Shown: in pieces, positions 54,862-62,609 of the stretch
Position numbering within the stretch: position 1 is the first letter of the stretch
Layout: every line of letters starts with the position of its first letter
DNA from: Sulfurospirillum diekertiae
Lineage (GTDB): Bacteria; Campylobacterota; Campylobacteria; Campylobacterales; Sulfurospirillaceae
Reading direction: 5' to 3'
DNA length: 64,000 nt
Assembly (NCBI RefSeq): GCF_011769985.2
Contig: NZ_CP039734.2
Span: 930,001-994,000 of the forward strand
Position numbers and translations under genes: made by a program
The notes under the pieces: generated by a model
The model's input: the letters and a program-made list of their open reading frames with translations, nothing else
The model's database searches: none
Told to the model about the DNA's origin: nothing

Positions 54862-54873
54862 TTTACATGTAAA
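54862..54873. repeat. TTTACATGTAAA palindrome after rny (left arm of hairpin)
   Basis: Exact copy six bases past the rny stop codon. It pairs with a near copy at 54883-54894. Confidence 0.95.
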
Positions 54874-54893
54874 GGTCTTGCCTTTACATGTAA
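54863..54893 (+). terminator. Motif-pair hairpin after rny
   Basis: Perfect 13-bp stem TTACATGTAAAGG/CCTTTACATGTAA (54863-54875, 54881-54893) with loop TCTTG, built from two copies of the 12-mer extended by GG. No T tract follows, so it may stabilise or process the transcript rather than simply end it. Confidence 0.7.
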
Positions 54894-54913
54894 TCCTGAT
54901 GTATGGAACGTTA

Positions 54914-56719
54914 ATGCAGACACTTTACACCTTCAAAACCCTTTTTCATGAACTTAAACACTATAAAAAAGAGCTCATTTTTGCCAATATCATTGCTTTT
55001 TTAGCGGTTGTTGTCAATACTCCCGTACCTCTTTTGATGCCAATGATAATTGATGAAGTTCTTCTTGGAAAAAAAGGGTTTGTAACACAGAGTATTGATA
55101 CTCTTTTGGGGCATGTTAATCCTGCTTATGTTTACATCGTTTCTGTGTTGTTTTGTGTTGTGCTACTTCGTTTTTTCTTCTTTTTACTGAATTATTGGCA
55201 GACTAAAATTTTCACCATTATCTCCAAAAATATTGCATTTAAAATACGTGAAGTAGTTTTGAGACATTTAAGCCATGTGGCAATGAATCAATTTGAATTT
55301 TTTGGCTCAGGCAAAGCTGCCTCTTTGTTGGTGACCGATATTGAAACTATTGATAATTTTTTAGGGTCATTTGTTAGCCGATTAATTATTTCAGTGTTGA
55401 CTATTTTGGGGGTGGGGGCTGTACTATTAATGATCCATTGGCAATTGGGACTTTTTATTTTAGTGCTCAATCCTGTGGTCATTCTTTTTACAACCAAACT
55501 TGCTAAAAAAGTGGCTAAGCTCAAAAAAGAGCAGAACCAAGCATTTGAGCTTTTCCAAGACACCCTTTCAGAAACACTCGACATGTTTGTGCAAATTCGC
55601 GCTACGAACAAAGAAAAACTCTTTTTTGGTCAAGTGGAAGAGCAAGCTAAGAACATTAAAGAGCGTTCCATTGTTTTTGGATATAAAAGCGATGGTGCCA
55701 ATCGTCTTTCGTTTCTCATCTTTCTTTCAGGCTTTGAGCTCTTTCGTGCAGCGAGTATTTTTGTTGTTGCCTATTCTGACCTTAGTATCGGTGCAATGCT
55801 TTCCATCTTTGGTTATCTTTGGGTGATGATGGCGCCTATACAGGATATTTTAAATATCCAATATTCGTATCATAATGCACGTAAAGCATTGGATCGTATC
55901 AATGAAATTTTGGCTCTCAAAACGGAAGAGAGAGGTTTACATGTAAAGAATCCTTTTTGGGAAAATCGCACCAATGCCATTGAAGTGAAAAATGTCAGCT
56001 TTAGCTATGATGGAGGCAAAAAGATTCTTGAAGAGATTAACCTTTTTATTCCTAAAGGCTCAAAAATCGCTATAATAGGGGCAAGTGGAAGTGGTAAAAC
56101 GACACTGGCACATTTACTGGTTGGACTTTACCCTTTGGAAGAAGGAGATATTTTATTTGATGGTATTTCCGTAAAAGAGATTGGACTCGATGTTGTTCGT
56201 GAACATCTTTTTTTAGTCTTACAAAATCCACAACTTTTTAATGCTTCTATGGCTCAAAATTTAATGATTGATGATAAAATAGATAAAGCGTTAGTTCAAA
56301 AAGCACTTCAAATAGCACAGCTTGATCATTTTGTTGATGAGCTTCCCGATGGTTTACAAACACAAATCGGAAAACATGGTATTAAGCTCTCTGGTGGGCA
56401 GAGACAACGTTTGTCCATTGCCCGAATGGTACTTCAAAATCCCAACGTGGTTATTTTAGATGAGTCCACATCAGCGCTGGATGTTCATACGGAGGCAAAG
56501 TTGTTTAATGCACTTGAAAACTATCTTGAAGGTAAAACAACCATTATCATTGCACATAGACTGAGTACCATTAAAAAGGCTGATTTTATCTATGTGATGG
56601 ATAAAGGAAAAATTGTCGAGTCGGGAACGCAAGAAGAACTGATGCGACAAGAGGGTGCTTTTTTTGACTATGTGACACAAAATAGAAGGAGTAAACAGGA
56701 TGAAAAAACTATGGTTTAG
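54914..56719 (+). CDS. ABC exporter (MsbA/LmrA type)
   Basis: Half-size ABC exporter with six transmembrane segments in the first 320 residues and a nucleotide-binding domain after. Walker A is GASGSGKTTLAHLL, the signature is LSGGQRQRLSIARMV and Walker B is VVILDESTSALD. I place the start at the ATG at 54914 (601 residues); an ATG at 54899 and a TTG at 54878 are in frame but would read through the 54883 repeat. An exact 12-mer (55936) encodes LHVK in the linker between the membrane and ATPase domains. Lipid or LPS-like cargo is possible given its neighbours, not proven. Confidence 0.9.
   Translation: MQTLYTFKTLFHELKHYKKELIFANIIAFLAVVVNTPVPLLMPMIIDEVLLGKKGFVTQSIDTLLGHVNPAYVYIVSVLFCVVLLRFFFFLLNYWQTKIFTIISKNIAFKIREVVLRHLSHVAMNQFEFFGSGKAASLLVTDIETIDNFLGSFVSRLIISVLTILGVGAVLLMIHWQLGLFILVLNPVVILFTTKLAKKVAKLKKEQNQAFELFQDTLSETLDMFVQIRATNKEKLFFGQVEEQAKNIKERSIVFGYKSDGANRLSFLIFLSGFELFRAASIFVVAYSDLSIGAMLSIFGYLWVMMAPIQDILNIQYSYHNARKALDRINEILALKTEERGLHVKNPFWENRTNAIEVKNVSFSYDGGKKILEEINLFIPKGSKIAIIGASGSGKTTLAHLLVGLYPLEEGDILFDGISVKEIGLDVVREHLFLVLQNPQLFNASMAQNLMIDDKIDKALVQKALQIAQLDHFVDELPDGLQTQIGKHGIKLSGGQRQRLSIARMVLQNPNVVILDESTSALDVHTEAKLFNALENYLEGKTTIIIAHRLSTIKKADFIYVMDKGKIVESGTQEELMRQEGAFFDYVTQNRRSKQDEKTMV
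55936..55947. repeat. TTTACATGTAAA palindrome inside the ABC exporter gene
   Basis: Exact copy read as LHVK in GLHVKNPFW, in the inter-domain linker. Confidence 0.95.
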
Positions 56720-57368
56720 TTTAATAGTGGGACTAGTGATTTCCACAACACTGTATGGTTCAGCAGAGGAAAAATTACTGGATTCGTCCAATGCACTTAA
56801 AAACATGATGCGTGATTCTAAGATTAGAATTCCTCAAAAAGTTTTGGATAAGGCTCAAGCGATTGCCATTTTTCCAGGTACAATAGAAATTAGTATCTTC
56901 CTTGGCGGAAAAACAGGCAATGGTGTTATGGTTGTCCGTCGAAGCGACGGCTCATGGAGCTATCCATTTTTTGTGAAACTTGGTGGAGCGGGACTTGGTT
57001 TTCAACTGGGTGTTGAGAAAAAAGATATCTTGATGATCTTTGAAAGTACCGATAGTGTTCAAAAGTTGATGAACAATAAAATCACACTGGGTGTTGATGC
57101 TTCTGTTGCTGCAGGTCCTGCGGGAGATAGTGCAGGAAGAGGAAGTGAACCAGACTTTAAATCAGAGGTCTATTCTTATACCAAAACACAAGGTGCTTTT
57201 GTGGGTGTTTCGTTCGATGGCTCGGTTATGAATCATGACTACGATGAAAACATTGAGTTGTATGGCAATAACATAACGCCGGCTCAAATTATTGAGTCTG
57301 ATGGATTGCTTTCATCGTATGCGATTGAGGATTTTCTCAAAGCAGTACGAAAGCTTACGAGCTATTAA
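56700..57368 (+). CDS. SYLF-domain lipid-binding protein (Ysc84-like)
   Basis: A 222-residue exported protein with a signal peptide over about 1-20 and a SYLF domain, a phosphoinositide- or lipid-binding module. AIAIFPGTIEISIFLGGKTGNG near residues 49-70 trimmed to family signature IFPG and GGKTGNGVMVVR, then DASVAAGPAGDSAGRG near 135 and GAFVGVSFDGS near 165, are typical. It begins 20 bases inside the ABC exporter gene, so the two are coupled. A role in outer-membrane lipid handling is inferred from the neighbours. Confidence 0.9.
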   Translation: MKKLWFSLIVGLVISTTLYGSAEEKLLDSSNALKNMMRDSKIRIPQKVLDKAQAIAIFPGTIEISIFLGGKTGNGVMVVRRSDGSWSYPFFVKLGGAGLGFQLGVEKKDILMIFESTDSVQKLMNNKITLGVDASVAAGPAGDSAGRGSEPDFKSEVYSYTKTQGAFVGVSFDGSVMNHDYDENIELYGNNITPAQIIESDGLLSSYAIEDFLKAVRKLTSY

Positions 57369-57376
57369 GGATTTGA

Positions 57377-57940
57377 GTGGAAGATATTCTTAGCTCTCTT
57401 ACAACCTATGGATACATTATCCTTTTTTTATATTCTTTTGGAGGAGGTATGCTTGCGATTATTGCCGCAGGTGTACTTTCATATGCTGGAAAGATGGATC
57501 TTACAACTTCAATCGTCGTAGCAGCATTTGCAAACGTTATAGGCAGTTCTTTTTTGTTTTATATGGGACGTTATAATAAAAAAGCACTGATGCCGTACAT
57601 TAAAGATCACCGAAGAAAATTGGCGCTGAGTCATATTTTGATGAAAAAATATGGTGATAAGATCATCTTTATTCAAAAATTCATCTATGGGCTGAAAACA
57701 TTAGTTCCAATGACTATAGGGGTAACCAAATATCCACAAACTAAATTTCATATCATCAATACGATCTCTGCTATTCTTTGGGCAGTGATTTTAGGTATAG
57801 GAAGTTATAAAATTGGAGATATTTTGATGCGTATTGCCACCTATTTTTCGGAAAATACGTTACTTGCTCCACTGATATTACTCTCTATTATTGGAATAAT
57901 TTGGTTTTACTTCCAATATGCCACTAAAAAGAAACATTAG
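57377..57940 (+). CDS. DedA-family membrane protein (second)
   Basis: A 187-residue inner-membrane DedA/VTT-family protein. The start is GTG at 57377 with TAAGGA upstream. It carries YMGRYNKKALMPYIKDHRR, KLALSHILMKKYG and FIYGLKTLVPMTIGVTKYP, matching the DedA at 9628 but lacking that protein's longer N- and C-terminal ends. With the ABC exporter and SYLF protein just upstream it forms a small envelope-lipid cluster. A strong terminator follows. Confidence 0.88.
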   Translation: MEDILSSLTTYGYIILFLYSFGGGMLAIIAAGVLSYAGKMDLTTSIVVAAFANVIGSSFLFYMGRYNKKALMPYIKDHRRKLALSHILMKKYGDKIIFIQKFIYGLKTLVPMTIGVTKYPQTKFHIINTISAILWAVILGIGSYKIGDILMRIATYFSENTLLAPLILLSIIGIIWFYFQYATKKKH

Positions 57941-57956
57941 TTCTTTTTACTCTTAA

Positions 57957-57987
57957 AGAGACTTCATAAAGATGAAGTCTCTTTTTT
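57957..57987 (+). terminator. Rho-independent terminator after the second dedA
   Basis: Perfect 11-bp stem AGAGACTTCAT/ATGAAGTCTCT (57957-57967, 57972-57982) with loop AAAG and a following T5 tract. Confidence 0.9.
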
Positions 57988-58090
57988 AAAATATCTTATT
58001 GCTTAAAACAAGCATTTTTTGCTCAAAACGGTTCATAAATTCATTGTAAACTTTACGGGAGTGACTGATGGTACAGATTAAACTTTTCAT
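57986..58090 (-). CDS. Candidate 34-residue small protein
   Basis: A short frame, MKSLICTISHSRKVYNEF continuing to KIF, with GAGGAG six bases before its ATG (58088-58090). It is divergent from the LexA/CI-like repressor gene and about 90 bases from it, and it ends at the terminator stem of the dedA gene. No homologue is recognised. Its strong ribosome binding site and shared control region are the only support; it could instead be the remnant of a longer gene. Confidence 0.35.
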   Translation of the reverse strand: MKSLICTISHSRKVYNEFMNRFEQKMLVLSNKIF

Positions 58091-58121
58091 GGAAGGCTCC
58101 TCAGTTATTAAATTTTCATTA

Positions 58122-58168
58122 TTGTAATAAAATTTGAAAATATGTTATAATAATATTTCAAAATGAAA
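58122..58168 (+). promoter_or_regulatory. Promoter and operator-like repeats of the repressor gene
   Basis: -35 TTGTAA (58122-58127) and -10 TATAAT (58146-58151) are separated by 18 bp. Inverted 7-bp arms TTTGAAA (58133-58139) and TTTCAAA (58156-58162) enclose the -10 box, and TTTCAAAATGAAA (58156-58168) is a second, overlapping inverted repeat. Such placement is what autorepression would need. Confidence 0.6.
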
Positions 58169-58182
58169 TGTTGGAGGATAAA

Positions 58183-58842
58183 ATGCCAGATATTTTAGCT
58201 GTTTTGCATAAAGTTAAAGATATTCTCTCTCAAGAGTTGGGTGAGCGCAAAGTATTTGACAAAGATGTGGCTGAAGCCCTTGGGATCAATCAGCTGACGC
58301 TTGCTACCATGAAAAATCGTGCCAAGATTCCGTATAAAGAGATTTTGGAATTTTGTGCCAAACGTAAAATTTCGATTAACTGGCTTTTATTTGATCAAGT
58401 GGTAGAGAGTTTACAAGCAGAAACGGATAAATTTGCGAGTGTACACTATTTTAGAGATATTTATGCTTCAGCCGGTGGTGGAGCGCTCAATGAAGACGAA
58501 GAGGGTGAGATGATGTACCTTGATGAAGAGATTGTACACAAGCTTGGCGGTATTGGTATGATAAAACATATCCAAGCGATCAATGTTTTGGGTGATTCGA
58601 TGGAACCTACATTGTATACGGGTGATGTTGTCTTTATCAACAAAGAGTACACCAACGCTTTAAAATCAGGTATTTATGTTGTCTCAACTCCTGTGGGTCT
58701 ATTTATCAAACGTTTGCAACTCCACGCCAATGGAACGGTATCTCTTGTCTCTGACAATGAGGCGTATGCTCCAGAGGTTATCAATGCTGAGGATGTTCAG
58801 GTGATTGGCAAAGTGGTTGGAAAATTATCGGCTAATATATAA
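58183..58842 (+). CDS. LexA/CI-like transcriptional repressor (S24)
   Basis: A 219-residue repressor with an N-terminal phage CI-type helix-turn-helix (VFDKDVAEALGINQLTLATM) and a C-terminal S24 self-cleavage domain. The catalytic serine is in GDSMEPTLYTGD, the lysine in LFIKRLQL, and the probable Ala-Gly cleavage site is in IYASAGGGALNE. I place the start at the ATG at 58183, five bases after GGAGG; an ATG at 58168 precedes that site and is unlikely. The protein could respond to DNA damage through RecA, but no phage genes surround it. Confidence 0.9.
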   Translation: MPDILAVLHKVKDILSQELGERKVFDKDVAEALGINQLTLATMKNRAKIPYKEILEFCAKRKISINWLLFDQVVESLQAETDKFASVHYFRDIYASAGGGALNEDEEGEMMYLDEEIVHKLGGIGMIKHIQAINVLGDSMEPTLYTGDVVFINKEYTNALKSGIYVVSTPVGLFIKRLQLHANGTVSLVSDNEAYAPEVINAEDVQVIGKVVGKLSANI

Positions 58843-58851
58843 GAACGCATT

Positions 58852-59781
58852 TTAGCTTTTTGATGTGTCATATGTCTCTTTTTGTTGTGACCAAAAGCCT
58901 GCTAAAATAGCACCAGAGATATTGTGCCAAATACTAAAAACAGCACCGGGAAGTGCGCTGAGCGGTGTAAAATATTTGAGTGCTAAAGCAACCGCTAAGC
59001 CAGAGTTTTGCATGCCGACATCAATCGCAATCGTTTTGCAGATCGTAGGATTGAAACCAAACCATTTTGCTCCCATATATCCACTCAGCAGTCCTGCACT
59101 GTTATGAAGAATGATACCAACGATGGTCAAAAATCCAATCGATGCGATAGCATTTTGATTGAGTGCAACGACAATGGAAATGACAAAAACAATGGTAATC
59201 ATTGAAAACATTGCAAAGTAGGATTCATAACGTTTAATCGTTGCATGCAAAAAATAATTTAGGGTAACACCGAGAATTACAGGTATTGCAACAATTTGTA
59301 AAATGCTCACAAGCATATCGAATGTGGGGACTGGCACGCTTTGACCGACGTATAAAAGGGTTAAAAGAGGTGTGATCAAAACAGACAAAAGAGTAGATGT
59401 CATCGTGATAGTAATGGAAAGGGCAACATCTCCTTTGGCTAAATAAACGATAACATTCGCCGCAGTTCCTCCTGAAACGACACCAACAAGTATCATTCCT
59501 ACAAAAAGTTCCGTTGATAAATGAAGCATTTTAGAGATTAAAAGTGCTGCAAGCGGCATACAGACAAACTTTAAAATTACGGCTACAAAAATAGTTTTAG
59601 GTTGCTTTAGAATACGAGCAAAATCATCTAAATGTAAGGTGATTCCCATAAAAAACATAATCGTTGCTAACAGAGGCGTAATGCTTCCTTTATGGGGTAT
59701 GAAAAATTCAGGTTTTATATAAGCAAAGCAAGAGAATAGGATAGCCCAAAAAGGGAAGAGAGAATTAATGCGCCCAATCAT
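58852..59781 (-). CDS. Bile acid:sodium symporter-family transporter
   Basis: A 309-residue inner-membrane protein with nine or ten transmembrane segments. SGGTAANVIVYLAKGDVALS near residues 104-123 and DVGMQNSGLAVALALKYF near 252 are typical of BASS-family symporters. Bacterial members move small organic acids such as pantoate or bile acid-like compounds; the substrate cannot be deduced. It is distinct in family from ACR3 at 193 although distantly similar in fold. It is convergent with the repressor gene, and a motif-pair hairpin follows upstream. Confidence 0.88.
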   Translation of the reverse strand: MIGRINSLFPFWAILFSCFAYIKPEFFIPHKGSITPLLATIMFFMGITLHLDDFARILKQPKTIFVAVILKFVCMPLAALLISKMLHLSTELFVGMILVGVVSGGTAANVIVYLAKGDVALSITITMTSTLLSVLITPLLTLLYVGQSVPVPTFDMLVSILQIVAIPVILGVTLNYFLHATIKRYESYFAMFSMITIVFVISIVVALNQNAIASIGFLTIVGIILHNSAGLLSGYMGAKWFGFNPTICKTIAIDVGMQNSGLAVALALKYFTPLSALPGAVFSIWHNISGAILAGFWSQQKETYDTSKS

Positions 59782-59859
59782 AATCTATTCCTTCATAAAA
59801 ATAAACAATGTTATAGCAAAAGTAGGGGGAATATATCTCCTCAAACGGTTGCAAGAGAA

Positions 59860-59892
59860 TTACATGTAAAGAGAAAATCTCTTTACATGTAA
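59860..59892. terminator. Motif-pair hairpin after ppiB
   Basis: Perfect 15-bp stem TTACATGTAAAGAGA/TCTCTTTACATGTAA (59860-59874, 59878-59892) with a three-base loop, made of a near copy (59859-59870) and an exact copy of the 12-mer. It lies six bases from the ppiB stop codon. Confidence 0.75.
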
Positions 59893-59893
59893 A
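59882..59893. repeat. TTTACATGTAAA palindrome after ppiB (right arm of hairpin)
   Basis: Exact copy; the partner ATTACATGTAAA lies at 59859-59870. Confidence 0.95.
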
Positions 59894-59898
59894 AGTTT

Positions 59899-60393
59899 TT
59901 AGAGTTTATCTTTGATTTCGATAGTGATCATTTTATCATTTTGAGTAATGCTGTCAAGCACTTTGAAACTCTCTTTATCCTCTTTAGCAATTGCACCAAA
60001 AACAGTGTGAACGCCATCTAAGTGAGGACAATCTACGAAGCAGATGAAAAATTGACTGCCACCTGTATTGGGCCCTGCGTGTGCCATAGAGAGAGAACCT
60101 CGTTTGTGTTTACTTTTCTGTCCTTTACATTCGCAAGCGATGTTCCAACCAGGACCGCCCGTTCCACGACCAAGGGGACAACCACCTTGTGCCATGAAGT
60201 TTTTAATGACGCGGTGGAAGATCAATCCATCGTAGAATTTGTCATTTGCGAGTGTTGCAAAGTTTGCAACCGCTATGGGTGTCTCTTCTGGATTGAGCTT
60301 AATGACAATATCGCCTTTTTCGGTTTTGATAATGGCGTATTGAAAAGCTGCCAATTGCTCTTTCGTGTAGTCATATGTTTTGAGTGCGCTCAT
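59899..60393 (-). CDS. ppiB: Peptidyl-prolyl cis-trans isomerase, cyclophilin type
   Basis: A 164-residue cytoplasmic cyclophilin. The catalytic arginine lies in IFHRVIKNFMAQGG near 54-67, and GSQFFICFVDCPHLDGVHTVFG near 111-132 forms the active-site wall trimmed here to its conserved SQFFI and HLDG. No signal peptide. A single gene, followed by the motif-pair hairpin. Confidence 0.95.
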   Translation of the reverse strand: MSALKTYDYTKEQLAAFQYAIIKTEKGDIVIKLNPEETPIAVANFATLANDKFYDGLIFHRVIKNFMAQGGCPLGRGTGGPGWNIACECKGQKSKHKRGSLSMAHAGPNTGGSQFFICFVDCPHLDGVHTVFGAIAKEDKESFKVLDSITQNDKMITIEIKDKL

Positions 60394-60455
60394 AGTTAAA
60401 GCCTTTATTATTAAGTTTAAGTGGAGATTATAACAAGCCGTTCCTATAAGCTATA

Positions 60456-62609
60456 TTAACTTTTGTGGATGAGTGGTTTCTTGATTAAGAAGCTCAAGAC
60501 ACTTTTAGGATAGGTTGGATTTTCCAAAGGAGGCGATGAGAGGGGGATGCTTTGTAAGAGTTCTAGCTTATCATAGGCTTTGACGAATTCCACTAAGGGT
60601 TTGTCGATTGGAAAAAATTGTAAATAATTTGACAATGATTTTTCCCAATCTATGGCAGTATTCATCTCTTTTGCCGCTTCTTTAAATTGCGAGATGTAGA
60701 GCTTTTTCATAATATTGGCAATATTTTGTTTGCAAATGGAGAGGTTCATATAAGGCTCAATATTGGTAAAAACTTTAGCATAAGCTTTTGTCTCAATGAG
60801 CGCATATTGTTCTAATCCAAAGGTATTTTTCATCTCTTCCAGTGTTTGAACGAGGGCATAATGACTCTGTAATTGAAACTGATCTTGTGTTTTGACTGCC
60901 TGAAAAAGCATGTTATGTTCAATCTGGTGTTCAAGAATAATCAAAGCTTTTGAAACCTCTTTAAGCCGAATGGCTTGATTTTGGTAGGGCCTGAATTGAT
61001 ATAATAGATCAGCTAAAATGAGGGATTGTTTGTAATTTTTTTCTTCCAAATAGTGAAGTGTTTCTTGTTGCAATCGTTCACCGACTTGGAGGACTTTTTG
61101 GTATAAAGAGGTAGACTCTAAAAAGCTATTTTGTGCTACCAATCGGAAATAGAAGGTGAAATTTTTCTCTTTAACCGAATTTTCTGCCATCGTAAAAGTG
61201 CCAGAACGTTTGAGCATATTTTCGATGATGGCTTTTTTCTCTTCGACTTCCTCAAAGGCTTTTAAACTCTCCTTGGCTGCTTCTTTATTTAAAAGAGGTT
61301 CTCGTGCTAAGAGTATTTGTGCTTTTTGGAGACTTTTATTCCAAAGCGCTTCCAACTGAGCAAATAAAGAGCTTTTTCTCAGTGCTGGTTTTAAGGTTGC
61401 TAAAGAGTATGCAGGTGCATAACTCATACTTCTGATATAGCGTTGTAGTGACATTAAATCAGGTTGTAACGATTCTATTTCCGCAAATTCAAGCTTACAT
61501 TTTGGGTGAAATAAAAAAGGCTCAGCAATATTCTGTGCTTGCTCAATCTCTCCTCGAGAGAGAAGATTCATGATGGTCTCTTTTTCTTCCAGCCAATACT
61601 CATAGATTTTTTTGGTTTCACGATGCGACATTAAAAAAATATTTTTTTGAAAAATAAGGCATGCTTCTTTGATCTGCCTGAGTTTAATATAGGTAATGAA
61701 TTGTTCTTCGTGCTCTCTGTGATTAAAGAAAAGAATTTCACCTGTTTTAAATCCCATAATAAAATAGTTTTGGGTTCTGCAAAGAGTGGTAACCCCGTAG
61801 TAGGGTAATTTAACTTGGTATAAAATATCAAGCGTTTTGACATAAACTGCAAAGAGTAGGGTCTCTCTTGTTCCAATATAGACAAATTTTTTACTGTGTG
61901 AGAGCACCATGACAGAGGGCCAGATATTTTGATCTAGCAACATCTCTTGAAGAACTTTACCCTTGAAAAGATCGATTTTAATCATTTTTCCATTGCGTGT
62001 GATAGCAAGCAGCGTTTGATCATCGGCAAAGATCATCATTTCGATGACGCTGCCAATTTTCTGCTTAAAGACAATCTTAAAGCTATTGGTCTTGTAAACA
62101 ACCAACTCATGTGAAAAAGAGGCGTAAGCAGATAGATGATACTCTTCAGAAAGTGCTACGGCACTAATGGAATCGCTTGCGACAGGGAGATTGGCTTGGA
62201 TCGTACCATCTTCTGGGTTAAGAATATAACTACGTCCGCGTTCATTGCCGGTAATGAGTAAAAGATCATTTTCGCTAAAAGCAGCTTTGGTTACGACATC
62301 ATGCTGATTGTAATGAAAGGTACTCAGGGGAACGATTTTGGATTGCGTATCAATCACATATTCTGTCCCTTGTTGTGCAAAAGAGATATAGGCAAGATTT
62401 TTACCAACGGTAAAAGGTCGTTTGTAGTAGTCAAAAAGATCATGTTGTGGTAGAACTGAAAGTGGCGCATTTTTAATTACTTTGAGTTCATTGAGGTCTA
62501 TTTTATGCAAATGGCATTGGTTATCAATGACTTGTAATGTCGATTCATTCGCGATACTGGCAGCGGAAATCGCTGTATGAAACGTTATCTCTCTTGAACT
62601 TGGCAGCAT
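60456..62609 (-). CDS. Beta-propeller plus helical-repeat protein of unknown function
   Basis: A 717-residue cytoplasmic protein with no signal peptide. Residues 1-320 form WD40- or PQQ-like repeats with recurring beta strands (YVIDTQSKIVPLSTF, SYILNPEDGTIQANL, KMIKIDLFKGKVLQEM). The rest is helical, from about residue 350 to 700, without a recognised fold. It overlaps the response-regulator gene by 25 bases, so the two are made together. A scaffold or sensor partner is a reasonable guess. No family is recognised with confidence. Confidence 0.75.
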   Translation of the reverse strand: MLPSSREITFHTAISAASIANESTLQVIDNQCHLHKIDLNELKVIKNAPLSVLPQHDLFDYYKRPFTVGKNLAYISFAQQGTEYVIDTQSKIVPLSTFHYNQHDVVTKAAFSENDLLLITGNERGRSYILNPEDGTIQANLPVASDSISAVALSEEYHLSAYASFSHELVVYKTNSFKIVFKQKIGSVIEMMIFADDQTLLAITRNGKMIKIDLFKGKVLQEMLLDQNIWPSVMVLSHSKKFVYIGTRETLLFAVYVKTLDILYQVKLPYYGVTTLCRTQNYFIMGFKTGEILFFNHREHEEQFITYIKLRQIKEACLIFQKNIFLMSHRETKKIYEYWLEEKETIMNLLSRGEIEQAQNIAEPFLFHPKCKLEFAEIESLQPDLMSLQRYIRSMSYAPAYSLATLKPALRKSSLFAQLEALWNKSLQKAQILLAREPLLNKEAAKESLKAFEEVEEKKAIIENMLKRSGTFTMAENSVKEKNFTFYFRLVAQNSFLESTSLYQKVLQVGERLQQETLHYLEEKNYKQSLILADLLYQFRPYQNQAIRLKEVSKALIILEHQIEHNMLFQAVKTQDQFQLQSHYALVQTLEEMKNTFGLEQYALIETKAYAKVFTNIEPYMNLSICKQNIANIMKKLYISQFKEAAKEMNTAIDWEKSLSNYLQFFPIDKPLVEFVKAYDKLELLQSIPLSSPPLENPTYPKSVLSFLIKKPLIHKS

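Noticed and set aside
54878-54913. TTG or ATG starts extending the ABC exporter N-terminus
   Set aside because: They read through a 12-mer copy that is one arm of the hairpin after rny and lack a ribosome binding site.
58168-58182. ATG at 58168 as start of the LexA/CI-like repressor
   Set aside because: GGAGG lies after it and is perfectly spaced for the ATG at 58183.
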